A stretch of DNA of 64,000 nt from Bradyrhizobium genosp. SA-3. GTDB taxonomy: Bacteria; Pseudomonadota; Alphaproteobacteria; Rhizobiales; Xanthobacteraceae. Under the pieces are notes generated by a model. The model did no database searches and had not been told where the DNA came from. It saw only the letters and a program-made list of their open reading frames with translations. Made by a program: the position numbers and the translations under genes. The stretch spans positions 1-64,000 of the forward strand of contig NZ_PSRT01000013.1 of assembly GCF_004212635.1 (NCBI RefSeq), written 5' to 3'. Below, piece by piece: positions 51,098 to 59,301 of this stretch (positions are counted from its first letter, which is position 1; each line of letters begins with the position of its first letter).

Positions 51098-52090
51098 ATG
51101 AGTTCTCTCCGCCCTTTTTGTCTGAGGTCATGGCTGGCTGCGCCCGCAGCAGCAATGCTGCTGGTGCTGGCACCCGCTTCGCAGCCGCGCGCGCAGACGC
51201 AAGCCGCACAGGCGACGCCCGCGCCCGCGCAGCCGGCTGATCCCGCTTCCGCACCGCCCTCCCAAACCACCGTCGCCGCGACGTCGCCCGAGCAGCGAGG
51301 CATCACGGCGCGCACCATCGACAAGGTGAAGGAGGTCGCAAAGTCCGCCGGCGACATCTTCAGCCGCGTGCCATGCCTGCCGCCGAAAGGCGGCTCGAAG
51401 GCGATGGGCACGCTGCCGCATGTCGCAAGCAAGCTCGTCGCCGGCCAGCCCGTCGTCATCGTCGCGTTCGGCTCGTCGTCGACCGCGGGATTCGGTGCGA
51501 GCTCGCCGGAGTTCAATTATCCGAACCGTCTCGCCGCGCAGCTGCGCCGGCAATATCCGAGCGCCGACATCACCGTCGTCAATGCCGGCGTTGGTGGCGA
51601 GGATGCGCCCGAGATGATGAAGCGCCTTCAGACGCAGGTGATCGACGTGCATCCGGATATGGTGATCTGGCAGGTCGGCACCAACGCCGTACTGCGCAAC
51701 CTCGATCCCGGCGATACCGCAAAGCTGGTCGAGGACGGGATCAGCCGTATCCAGGCTGCGGGCGGCGCCGACATCGTGCTGGTCGATCCGCAATATTCGC
51801 CGGCGGTCAACCGGCGCGCCGAGAGCGCCGGCAAGATGGTGAAGCTGCTCGGCAAGGTCGCCGAGCTCCGTCACGTCGGCATCTTCCCGCGCTTCGAGGT
51901 GATGCGCGAATGGCACGAGAAGCAGGCGATCCCGGTCGAGGGCTTCGTCATCGCCGACGGCCTGCACATGAACGATTGGGGCTATGCCTGCTTCGCCCAG
52001 CTCCTCGGCGACGACATCATCCACTCCGTCGGCCAGATCAAGCTCGGTGTGAACGTGCCCGCGGACGTGCGGGCGTATCGGCCGATGTAG
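51098..52090 (+). CDS. SGNH/GDSL hydrolase, secreted
   Basis: A 330-aa protein with a signal peptide (WLAAPAAAMLLVLAPASQPRA region), a Pro/Ala/Gln-rich linker to about residue 65, and a complete SGNH domain. The blocks are GSSSTAGFG (Ser), GVGGEDAPEM (Gly), QVGTNAVLRN (Asn) and DGLHMNDWG (Asp/His). Enzymes of this type add or remove acyl groups on glycans. Third gene of the opgC operon; together with OpgC it may form an acyl relay across the inner membrane (inference). A family-D repeat follows. Confidence 0.85.
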   Translation: MSSLRPFCLRSWLAAPAAAMLLVLAPASQPRAQTQAAQATPAPAQPADPASAPPSQTTVAATSPEQRGITARTIDKVKEVAKSAGDIFSRVPCLPPKGGSKAMGTLPHVASKLVAGQPVVIVAFGSSSTAGFGASSPEFNYPNRLAAQLRRQYPSADITVVNAGVGGEDAPEMMKRLQTQVIDVHPDMVIWQVGTNAVLRNLDPGDTAKLVEDGISRIQAAGGADIVLVDPQYSPAVNRRAESAGKMVKLLGKVAELRHVGIFPRFEVMREWHEKQAIPVEGFVIADGLHMNDWGYACFAQLLGDDIIHSVGQIKLGVNVPADVRAYRPM

Positions 52091-52100
52091 GTATAGGTGC

Positions 52101-52232
52101 CGTAGGGTGGGCAAAGGCGCGCTCTTCGCGCGCCGTGCCCACCATCTATCGGCAGTGTAATCGTGAATGGTGGGCACGCTTCCGCCTTCGCTCTTCGAGC
52201 TACGGCGGACAAGTCGCTTTGCCCACCCTACG
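52101..52232. repeat. Intergenic palindromic repeat, family D
   Basis: Arms CGTAGGGTGGGCAAAGGCGC and CTTTGCCCACCCTACG, inner CGTGCCCACCAT and ATGGTGGGCACG. It lies between convergent genes. Confidence 0.85.
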
Positions 52233-52252
52233 AGTCCGAGCCCTTGGCTCGC

Positions 52253-53440
52253 TCACGCCTTCTCCAGCGCCGCGGTCAGATCCTCGATCAGATCGTCCGC
52301 ATGCTCGAGCCCGGCGGAGAAGCGGATGAAGCCCTCGCTGATGCCGAGCGCGGCGCGATCTTCCGGCTTCAGACGCTGATGCGTCGTGGTCGCCGGATGC
52401 GTGACGAGGCTCTTGGCGTCGCCGAGATTGTTGGAGATCTTCGCCAGCTTCAATTCATTGAGCACGCGGAATGCGGCCTGCTTGCCGCCCTTGACCTCGA
52501 AGCCGACCAGCGTCGAGCCGCCGCGCATCTGCTTCTTCACCAGCGCCGCCTGCGGGTGATCGGCGCGGCCGGGATAGACCAGCCGCGAGACCTTCGGGTG
52601 GCTGGCCAGCACCTCGGCAATGCGCGCCGCGTTGTCGGTCTGCGCGCGCACACGCACGCCCAGCGTCTCCAGGCCCTTGAGCAGGACCCAGGCGTTGAAC
52701 GGCGAGATCGACGGGCCGGTCTGGCGCATGAAATTGTGGATGTGCTCGGCGATGAAGGCTTCCGAGGACAGGATGATGCCGCCCAGACACCGGCCCTGGC
52801 CGTCGATGTGCTTGGTCGCGGAATAGACCACGACGTCGGCCCCGAGCGCGAGCGGGCTCTGCCAGATCGGCGTTGCGAACACGTTGTCGACGACGAGCCG
52901 CGCGCCACCCTTGTGCGCGATCTCGGCGATCCCGGGGATGTCGAGCACATCTAACGTCGGATTGGTCGGGCTCTCCAGGAAGAACGTCTTGGTGTTGGGC
53001 TTGAGCGCCCGCTGCCACTGGTCGAGATCGAGCCCGTCGACCAGCGTGGTCTCGATGCCGTAGCGCGGCAGCAAGTCCTGCACCACATAGAGGCAGGAGC
53101 CGAACAGCGCCCGCGAGGCCACCACATGATCGCCCGCCTTCAGCGGCGCCAGGATCGCGGTCGTCACCGCCGCCATGCCGGTTGCGGCCGAGCGGGCCGC
53201 CTCGGCGCCTTCGAGCTCGATCATGCGGCGCTCGAACATCGCGATGGTTGGGTTGGAGTAGCGCGAATAGATGAAGCCGGGATCCTCGCCCTTGAACCGC
53301 GCCTCGCACTCCTCGGCGCTGTTGTAGACGTACCCTTGCGTCAGGAACAGCGCCTCAGAGGTCTCGCCATATTGCGAGCGCAGGGTGCCGGAATGGACCA
53401 GGCGGGTTTCGGGACGGTAAGTGGCAGGCGACTTCGACAT
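52253..53440 (-). CDS. metZ: O-succinylhomoserine sulfhydrylase
   Basis: A 395-aa Cys/Met-metabolism PLP enzyme that forms homocysteine from O-succinylhomoserine and sulfide. Landmarks are YSRYSNPTIAMFERRM, the PLP-lysine segment VVYSATKHIDGQG and the C-terminal SEGFIRFSAGLEHADDL. I chose the ATG at 53440, with GGAGGG just upstream, over the ATG at 53455, which would leave only 23 bases after a terminator. A SAM-II riboswitch and terminator lie in the leader, so expression falls when S-adenosylmethionine is plentiful. Confidence 0.94.
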   Translation of the reverse strand: MSKSPATYRPETRLVHSGTLRSQYGETSEALFLTQGYVYNSAEECEARFKGEDPGFIYSRYSNPTIAMFERRMIELEGAEAARSAATGMAAVTTAILAPLKAGDHVVASRALFGSCLYVVQDLLPRYGIETTLVDGLDLDQWQRALKPNTKTFFLESPTNPTLDVLDIPGIAEIAHKGGARLVVDNVFATPIWQSPLALGADVVVYSATKHIDGQGRCLGGIILSSEAFIAEHIHNFMRQTGPSISPFNAWVLLKGLETLGVRVRAQTDNAARIAEVLASHPKVSRLVYPGRADHPQAALVKKQMRGGSTLVGFEVKGGKQAAFRVLNELKLAKISNNLGDAKSLVTHPATTTHQRLKPEDRAALGISEGFIRFSAGLEHADDLIEDLTAALEKA

Positions 53441-53478
53441 AGGACCCTCCGACATGACCGTCGAGCGAAAACGGTCAC

Positions 53479-53511
53479 AAAAAAACCGGCCTGGATATCT
53501 CCACGGGCCGG
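53479..53511 (-). terminator. Intrinsic terminator in the metZ leader
   Basis: In the transcript, CCGGCC-cg-TGGA-gata-TCCA-GGCCGG is followed by seven U. Its 5' arm overlaps the 3' arm (CCCGGC) of a second hairpin at 53507-53530, so the two cannot form together; the second is a candidate antiterminator. Confidence 0.75.
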
Positions 53512-53527
53512 GATCACAGAGGTCCCC

Positions 53528-53586
53528 GGCCTGTTTAGCGACTTATTTAACGTGGCTGCAAGCCGGCCGGCTCAAATCACCACGGG
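53528..53586 (-). promoter_or_regulatory. SAM-II riboswitch (metA-type RNA)
   Basis: In transcript sense the region reads CGTGG-TGATTTGA-GCC..., then GGCTTGCAGCCACG, then TTAAATAAGTCGCTAAA. These are the SAM-II consensus parts: stem P1 CGTGG / CCACG (53580-53584 with 53551-53555), the TGATTTGA loop, GCTTGCAGCCACGTTAAA and the AAGTCGCTAAA pseudoknot strand. It sits directly before a terminator and metZ, as in Agrobacterium and other rhizobia. The class turns off methionine genes when S-adenosylmethionine binds. Confidence 0.93.
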
Positions 53587-53703
53587 ATAAGTGATGCTCA
53601 TATTCCGCAATGCCCTTTCCGTCAAGGCGTCCATCGGATAGCCGTAAAAGGCTAGTATTTCCCGTATGTCGGGATGCGTTGCCCCCTTGCTGAGGATCCC
53701 CGG

Positions 53704-54810
53704 TTGACGTTCACGGTCGCTGCCGACGCCAATGGTATCCTGCCCGACCGCATGATCGCGGCGATGGCGGAGGCGGGGCTCATCCTGCCCGCCTACGACT
53801 TCGTCGAAAGCCAGATCCAGCCGGCGAGCCTCGATTTGCGCCTCGGCGACATCGCCTATCGCGTCCGCGCCAGCTTCCTGCCGGGTCCCGGCGCCACCGT
53901 CGCCGAACGCATCGACGAATTGAAGCTGCACGAGTTCAGCTTGGCCGACGGCGCGGTGCTGGAGACCAACTGCGTCTACATCGTGCCGCTGCTGGAAAGC
54001 CTCGCGCTGCCGCCGGAGATCGTCGCGGCGGCGAACCCCAAGAGCTCGACCGGCCGGCTCGACGTCTTCACCCGCGTGATCGCCGATGGTACCCGCCGCT
54101 TCGACATGATCGGCGCCGGCTATCACGGCCCGCTCTATGCCGAGATCAGTCCGAAGACGTTTCCGGTGCTGGTGCGCGAGGGCTCACGCCTGTCGCAGGT
54201 GCGCTTCCGCACCGGCGACGCCATCCTCAATGCCGACGAGCTCGATGCGCTGCATGCCGCCGAGCGCCTGGTCGACATCGACGATGCTGATCTGTCCGGT
54301 GGCGTCGCCGTCTCAGTCGACCTGTCGGGTGAGAAAGCGAACGGCTTCGTCGGTTATCGCGCCAAGCGCCACACCGGCGTCGTCGACGTCGACCGCCGCT
54401 CCGGCTATGCAGTGGAAGATTTTTGGGAGCCGATCTCGGCCCGTCCCGATGGCAGCCTGATCCTCGATCCCGGCGAGTTCTACATCCTCGCCTCCAAGGA
54501 AGCCGTGCAGGTGCCGCCCGACTACGCCGCGGAGATGGTGCCGTTCGATCCCCTGGTCGGCGAATTCCGCGTGCACTACGCCGGATTCTTCGATCCCGGT
54601 TTCGGCTATGCCGGCGCTGGCGGGCAAGGCGCGCGCGCCGTGCTGGAGGTGCGCTCGCGCGAAGTGCCCTTCATTCTCGAGCACGGCCAGATCGTCGGCC
54701 GCCTCGTCTACGAAAAGATGCTGGCGCGTCCCGATGCGATGTACGGCCAGCGCATCGGCTCGAACTACCAGGCGCAGGGCCTCAAACTATCGAAGCATTT
54801 TCGGGTGTAG
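53704..54810 (+). CDS. dcd: 2'-deoxycytidine 5'-triphosphate deaminase (long alphaproteobacterial form)
   Basis: A 368-aa protein, roughly twice the length of E. coli Dcd, made of two dUTPase-like halves. It shows SQIQPASLDLRLG, the NPKSSTGRLDVFTRVI active-site region and the RLSQVRFRTGD segment of dCTP deaminases. It deaminates dCTP to dUTP for thymidylate synthesis. I chose the TTG at 53704 because TGAGGA lies seven bases upstream; the ATG at 53674 in the same frame has no site. It diverges from the metZ riboswitch leader by about 90 bp. Confidence 0.88.
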   Translation: MTFTVAADANGILPDRMIAAMAEAGLILPAYDFVESQIQPASLDLRLGDIAYRVRASFLPGPGATVAERIDELKLHEFSLADGAVLETNCVYIVPLLESLALPPEIVAAANPKSSTGRLDVFTRVIADGTRRFDMIGAGYHGPLYAEISPKTFPVLVREGSRLSQVRFRTGDAILNADELDALHAAERLVDIDDADLSGGVAVSVDLSGEKANGFVGYRAKRHTGVVDVDRRSGYAVEDFWEPISARPDGSLILDPGEFYILASKEAVQVPPDYAAEMVPFDPLVGEFRVHYAGFFDPGFGYAGAGGQGARAVLEVRSREVPFILEHGQIVGRLVYEKMLARPDAMYGQRIGSNYQAQGLKLSKHFRV

Positions 54811-54819
54811 CCCGATCCT

Positions 54820-54906
54820 GTAGCCCGGATGGAGCGCAAGCGTAATCCGGGAGTTCCCTCGCTTGTGGCACCAATCCCGGATTACGCTTCGCTCCATCCG
54901 GGCTAC
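54820..54906. repeat. Intergenic palindromic repeat, family E
   Basis: Inverted repeat with arms GTAGCCCGGATGGAGCGCAA and its near-complement CGCTCCATCCGGGCTAC; inner GTAATCCGGGA and TCCCGGATTAC. Only copy in the window. Confidence 0.8.
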
Positions 54907-54925
54907 ATTCCGGCGAGGTGACGAG

Positions 54926-55339
54926 ATGGCCGATCAATCCGAACTCGATGCAAACATCCTCGACGACGTCGCGGACGCGCTGATCTATTCGGATCGCTCC
55001 GGCACGATCACACGCTGGAACCGCGCATCGTCCGCGCTGTTCGGCTTCACCGCCGCGGAAGCGCTCGGCCAGAATCTCGATCTGATCATTCCCGAGCATC
55101 TGCGCGCCGCGCACTGGAAGGGTTTTGAGGCTGCGCTTGCCAGCGGCACGATGAAGCTTGCAGGGCGTCCGACACTGACACGCGCGCTGCACAAGAGCGG
55201 ACGCAAGCTCTACATCGAGATGACCTTCGCGCTGGTGCGCGATGCCGCTGGAGCGGTGCAGGGATCGGTGGCGATGGCACGCGACGTGACGGAACGCGTC
55301 GAGCGCGAGCGCGCGGCCAAGGCCACGCAAAATTCGTGA
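54926..55339 (+). CDS. Single-domain PAS sensor protein
   Basis: A 137-aa cytoplasmic protein that is essentially one PAS domain with its PAC tail (about residues 10-125: ALIYSDRSGTITRWNRAS, then LVRDAAGAVQGSVAMARDVT). It has no kinase, cyclase or DNA-binding part, so it must act through a partner. GCGAGG precedes the ATG. Free-standing PAS proteins often bind haem or flavin or serve as anti-kinase modules; no ligand can be named here. Confidence 0.82.
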   Translation: MADQSELDANILDDVADALIYSDRSGTITRWNRASSALFGFTAAEALGQNLDLIIPEHLRAAHWKGFEAALASGTMKLAGRPTLTRALHKSGRKLYIEMTFALVRDAAGAVQGSVAMARDVTERVERERAAKATQNS

Positions 55340-55392
55340 TGCGGAATTGACGGGCCGCCGTGCAGGGCGGCCTGCATGCGCGTCATGTTGCC

Positions 55393-55412
55393 TGTCACCG
55401 GGTGCAGTGACA
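55393..55412. promoter_or_regulatory. Candidate operator, perfect 6-8-6 inverted repeat
   Basis: TGTCAC-N8-GTGACA, centred about 41 bp before the start of the unrecognised 350-aa protein. No adjacent regulator gene identifies the binder. Confidence 0.35.
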
Positions 55413-55443
55413 CACTCGATCGAAACAACGATCGGGAGCGAAC

Positions 55444-56496
55444 ATGACCGCCGCATCAGACACAGCGCAGGAAGCCCAATGGAAACGCTGGCGCGCGGTC
55501 GCGGATCTCTATCACGCCTACTTCACGGGCCTGATCCTCACCGTTGTCACGCGGCGCGGCACGGCGGATGCCGCTGAATTCGTCTTCCGCGTGTTCCGCC
55601 GCCAGCAGCAGGAGCGCTTCCTGCCGGGGCTCGAAAAGCTCGGCCTCCGTCATCTGCCGCCGGCGGTGGCTGCTGCGCAATATCACTATCTCTCCAACTG
55701 GATCGGCGGCGTGCATGTCGAATACATGTATGAGAGTGATCGCAAAGCCTGGATCCGCTATCCTCCGCCGCGCTGGATCTGGAAGGGCACCGCGATCTGC
55801 GGCGTGCCCGGCGAGGTCAGCCGCGCGATGCTGCGTGGCTGGCACGCCAACAACGGCGTCGCGCTCGGCGATCTCCGCCTCGGCTTCGTCTGCACCAAGC
55901 AGAGCGTCGATGGCCAGGATGGGCTCGAAGGCTATTACCATCAATACGACCATCCACTCGAGCTCGATCAGCGCCTGGTGTTCGCGCGGCATCTGGAGGC
56001 CCCTACGTTCGATGCGAAGACCGCGCCGGCTTTGCCGGTTGCGAGCTGGCCGAAACCGCGGCTGGAAAAAGCATATCGCAACTACGCAATGGAATATGTC
56101 CGCACCGCCGCGCCGGTGATGGTGCAGCTGTTCGGCCCGGAAGATGCCGGCTACCTCCTGCATCTCACCGGCAAGCTGATCGGCATGCAATATTTCGACG
56201 AGGTCGCAGCGGCGTTGTCGATGAGCCGCGGTGATGCGCGCGAATTCGCATCGTTCCTGAACGCGCTGTTCGCCGCGCAGGACGATGCGGCCGAGAGCTC
56301 GCAATCCGAAGGCGCCATCGCAATCCGTCAGCAGAGCTGGAAGCTGATGGACGACGTCGCCGACTATCACCCCGCCTGCGCGAAGGTGCTGGAAGGACTG
56401 TTCGAAGGCCTCGCCGCGGGATGCGGGCGGCACATCGGTGTGCACATGCGCACCGCGAAGAGCGGTCGCGCGCCGCTGGTGTGGACGATCGAATAG
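55444..56496 (+). CDS. Protein of unknown function, 350 aa
   Basis: A 350-aa, probably soluble protein that I do not recognise. Features that look conserved are an aromatic-rich stretch IRYPPPRWIWKGTAICG near residue 105, GWHANNGVALGDLRLGFVCT near 136, GYYHQYDHPLE near 167 and a C-terminal HPACAKVLEGLFEGLAAGCG. The scattered His, Asp and Cys could bind a metal, which is conjecture. It has no signal peptide or membrane segment. It starts directly after GGGAGCGAAC and a palindrome at 55393. It is monocistronic, followed by a family-A repeat. Confidence 0.65.
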   Translation: MTAASDTAQEAQWKRWRAVADLYHAYFTGLILTVVTRRGTADAAEFVFRVFRRQQQERFLPGLEKLGLRHLPPAVAAAQYHYLSNWIGGVHVEYMYESDRKAWIRYPPPRWIWKGTAICGVPGEVSRAMLRGWHANNGVALGDLRLGFVCTKQSVDGQDGLEGYYHQYDHPLELDQRLVFARHLEAPTFDAKTAPALPVASWPKPRLEKAYRNYAMEYVRTAAPVMVQLFGPEDAGYLLHLTGKLIGMQYFDEVAAALSMSRGDAREFASFLNALFAAQDDAAESSQSEGAIAIRQQSWKLMDDVADYHPACAKVLEGLFEGLAAGCGRHIGVHMRTAKSGRAPLVWTIE

Positions 56497-56520
56497 ATCA
56501 CGTTGTTGCCGCGCACTTCG

Positions 56521-56666
56521 CCTCTCCCCGCCTGCGGGGAGAGGCCGGAATTTGCGAAAGCAAATTCCGGGTGAGGGGGAGTCTCCGCGAGTCCATGTGT
56601 CACTGCCTTTGCCGCAGCAGCCCCTCACCCCAGCCCCTCTCGCCGTAGGAACGGGGAGAGAGAAGG
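56521..56666. repeat. Family-A repeat cluster
   Basis: CTCTCCCCGCCTGCGGGGAG followed by a CCGGAATTTGC / GCAAATTCCGG stem, TGAGGGGGAGTCTCCGCGAG, then CCCCTCACCCC and a CGGGGAGAGAGAAGG end. The remaining bases of 56497-56820 hold no supported gene. Confidence 0.7.
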
Positions 56667-56820
56667 AAAGCCGCTGCCGCAGGGCACTCCTGCGCCTGAC
56701 GCAGGAGGAATCGGCGCGCAGCGTGCTAACAAGCGCCTGTTGCGCTTTCCGCGCGAAGAAATCGATTGGCACACCTGTTCATTGCCGCGCCGCAATTGGC
56801 GCTTGTGCCCGGGAGAGGAC

Positions 56821-58265
56821 ATGTCCGACATCGCCGAAATCCCGGTCGATGCACAGGAGCGCCCGCTGCCGCCGCGTCCGCGGCCGGTCAGAAGCGCGCT
56901 GACCGACGGCCCGATCCTGCGCACGCTGTTGGGACTCGCCTGGCCGAACGTGATCGGATTGTCGGCCGGCATGTGCGTGGTGATCGCCGAGACCTCTTAT
57001 GTCGGTCGGCTCGGTGTCGAGGCCCTGGCCGCGATGGCGCTGGTGTTTCCGACTGTGATCCTGACCATGACCATGTCGGGCGGCGCCATGGGCGGCGCGG
57101 TGGCCTCCGCCATCGCGCGTGCGCTCGGCGCCGGGGATCGCGAGCGCGCCGGAACGCTCGCCGTACACGCGATGCTGATCGGCATCAGCTTCGGTCTCGT
57201 CTTCATGCTGGTCATGCTGATCTTCGGGCCGCGCCTGCTGGAATTGCTCGGCGGCCGCGGCAATGTGCTGACCCACGCAATCGCCTATACGCAGGTGTTC
57301 TTCGGCGGCGCGGTGCTGCCGTGGCTGCTCAACACCCTGGCTGGCGTCCTGCGTGGCACCGGCAACATGAAGCTGCCGTCGCTGCTGATCCTCAACTCGG
57401 CGGCCTGGCAGGTCGTGCTCGGGGGCACGCTCGGCCTCGGGCTCGGACCGGTACCGCAGCTCGGCATGCGCGGCGTCGCGGCCGGCGCGCTGATCGCTTA
57501 TTCCATGAATATCTGCATCATGGGCTGGTATCTGTTCTCCGGCCGCGCCCGCATCGCGCCGAGGCTGCGCGGCTTGCGCGTCCAATGGGCGATGTTTTTC
57601 GACATCCTGAAGGTCGGCGCCATCGCCTGCTTCTCGCCGCTGCAATCGGTGCTGACCATCTCGATCTTCACCCACATGCTGGCGAAGTTCGGCACCGCGA
57701 TTCTCGCCGGCTACGGCATCGGCGCGCGGCTGGAATTTTTGCTGACCTCGATCGCGTTCTCGTTCGGCATTGCCTGTGTGCCAATGGTCGGGATGGCGAT
57801 CGGCGCGGGCCGCATCGCGCGCGCCCGGCGCATCACCTGGATCGCCAGTGCTGCCGCTTTCGTGGCGGTCGGCGCGCGGCATGCCTCGTTGCGACCTTCC
57901 CCGATCTCTGGGTCAACATCTTCACCGACAGCGTCGCCGTGCGCGCAGCGAGCCATCAATATCTGTCGACGGTCGGACCGTTCTACGCCTTCTTCGGCCT
58001 TGCCACGACGATGTATTTCTCCTCGCAAGGCGCCGCCAAGGTGATCGGGCCGGTGCTGGCGCAGACAGCGCGGCTGATCTACATCGCAGCTGTCGGCTGG
58101 TGGCTGTCGACGCACGGCGCCACCGTGCAGAGCTTCTTCTGGCTGGCCGCAAGCTCGATGGTCGTGCTCGGCCTGCTGTCGTGCTCCAGCGTGGTGCTGA
58201 CCCGCTGGGGACCGCGCGAGACGAAACCTGCGATCAGGCCAGCTCTGTCAGGTGCTGCCGACTAG
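56821..58265 (+). pseudogene. MATE-family multidrug efflux transporter with a frameshift
   Basis: A MATE transporter of about 481 aa split across two frames. The first frame from the ATG at 56821 gives about 350 residues with ten or more helices (NVIGLSAGMCVVIAETSYVG, TLAGVLRGTGNMKLP). Near 57867-57880 it loses the pattern, and the frame one base on continues with ACLVATFPDLWVNIFTD, YLSTVGPFYAFFGLATTMYF, to a stop at 58265. The total is one base short of a whole number of codons, so a single deletion in the GGCGCGCGGC run explains it. It may be a real inactivation or a sequencing error. Confidence 0.8.
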
Positions 58266-58645
58266 CGATGCCTATGGCGGCGATGGCCGCCACCGCCGCC
58301 GGTGTTGGCGAGCCGCATCAATTGCGGGATCATCGCCATCATCTCGCCGCCACCGAGCATGCCCGTGATGTCGCCGCCGCCCATGCCGCCGAGCCCGCCG
58401 CCGCCATTCTCCATCATGCGGCTCATCATCGGGCCCATGGTCTGCATCAGCATGGCGAAGCGGCGCTTGCCCATCTTTGCCTTCATCATCTCCAGCATCG
58501 GGGCCATCTGGGCCATCATGTCCTCGCCGCTGGCACCGCCACCGCCGCCAAAACCTGCGAACTGCGCCTTCGCCGGCGTGCTCGCGATCGACAACAACAG
58601 CAGCACGGCGGCCGCCTGACAGATCACCTTGTCCGCACCTCTCAT
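58262..58645 (-). CDS. Secreted Gly/Met-rich protein, function unknown
   Basis: A 127-aa protein with a signal peptide (AAAVLLLLSIASTPAKAQF), then glycine stretches (FGGGGGASG, GGGGLGGMGGGD) separated by methionine-rich helices (DMMAQMAPMLEMMKAKMG, MLMQTMGPMMSRMMENG) and a basic HRRHRHR end. About 17 percent of the mature chain is methionine. Methionine-rich secreted proteins can bind copper or silver or act as oxidant sinks; that is conjecture. GAGGAG lies before the ATG. It is convergent with, and overlaps by four bases, the MATE gene. Confidence 0.65.
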   Translation of the reverse strand: MRGADKVICQAAAVLLLLSIASTPAKAQFAGFGGGGGASGEDMMAQMAPMLEMMKAKMGKRRFAMLMQTMGPMMSRMMENGGGGLGGMGGGDITGMLGGGEMMAMIPQLMRLANTGGGGGHRRHRHR

Positions 58646-58758
58646 GGCATGCTCCTCGCGTGCGTGGCTCCGCCGGGAGAGCGGAGCCAACCGGGCGCAC
58701 GTCGCCATGGTTACGGCTGGCGAGGGCGGAGCTCTGTGAGAAGGCTCACAGAGGATGA

Positions 58759-59160
58759 TCAGGCCGCCGCGGGAGGAAACGCTCTGTGCAAGGCGGTCAC
58801 GGCTTCGCTGGTCTGCCCCTGAACATAAGGCGCAAGCTCGTTCGGCAACATGTCGATGGTCCAAACCAGGCGACACCGCGTCTCACCATCGGCAATCACC
58901 TGCACCGAGGCGCTGTAGTGCTTCAGTCGCTCGTTGTTGATGGCGTAGACCAGCCGTCGCCGCGCGTCGTCGCAATCGACCAGCACCTCGCGTGCCACCG
59001 AGCCATTGGCGAAGGTGACGATGCGTGCATCGCCGTCGAGCGTGCAGGCGGTGACGAAGCCCGGCACCAGCCGCTGATGCAGCGCGCCGAAATCGCGCAC
59101 CGCGTCCCAGACATCGTGCGCGGAGGCGGGAAGGGGAATGTCATTGTGGATGGAGGCCAT
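58759..59160 (-). CDS. SRPBCC (START-like) family protein
   Basis: A 133-aa START-like fold protein of the polyketide-cyclase/MxaD type (IPLPASAHDVWDAVRDFGAL, GSVAREVLVDCDDARRRLVY, VWTIDMLPNELAPYVQ). Such proteins have a deep hydrophobic pocket for lipids or polyketides. GAGGAAA precedes the ATG. The second strand carries a cysteine-histidine-free core, so no metal role is suggested. Function unknown; a family-D repeat lies upstream. Confidence 0.8.
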   Translation of the reverse strand: MASIHNDIPLPASAHDVWDAVRDFGALHQRLVPGFVTACTLDGDARIVTFANGSVAREVLVDCDDARRRLVYAINNERLKHYSASVQVIADGETRCRLVWTIDMLPNELAPYVQGQTSEAVTALHRAFPPAAA

Positions 59161-59185
59161 CGGTGTTTCCTCAAATGCAGTATTG

Positions 59186-59279
59186 GTAGGGTGGGCAAAG
59201 GCGCATAGCGCCGTGCCCACCGTTTGTCGGCATTGTCGCGAGCAGTTGGTGGGCACGCTTTCGCTTTGCCCACCCTACG
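59186..59279. repeat. Intergenic palindromic repeat, family D
   Basis: Arms GTAGGGTGGGCAAAGGCGC and CTTTGCCCACCCTAC, inner GTGCCCACCG and GGTGGGCACG. Confidence 0.8.
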
Positions 59280-59301
59280 AAATCTCGTAAGCGGCTAAAG
59301 C

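Noticed and set aside
53674..53703. Upstream ATG of dcd
   Set aside because: No ribosome site before 53674, whereas the TTG at 53704 has TGAGGA at ideal spacing; kept as an alternative.
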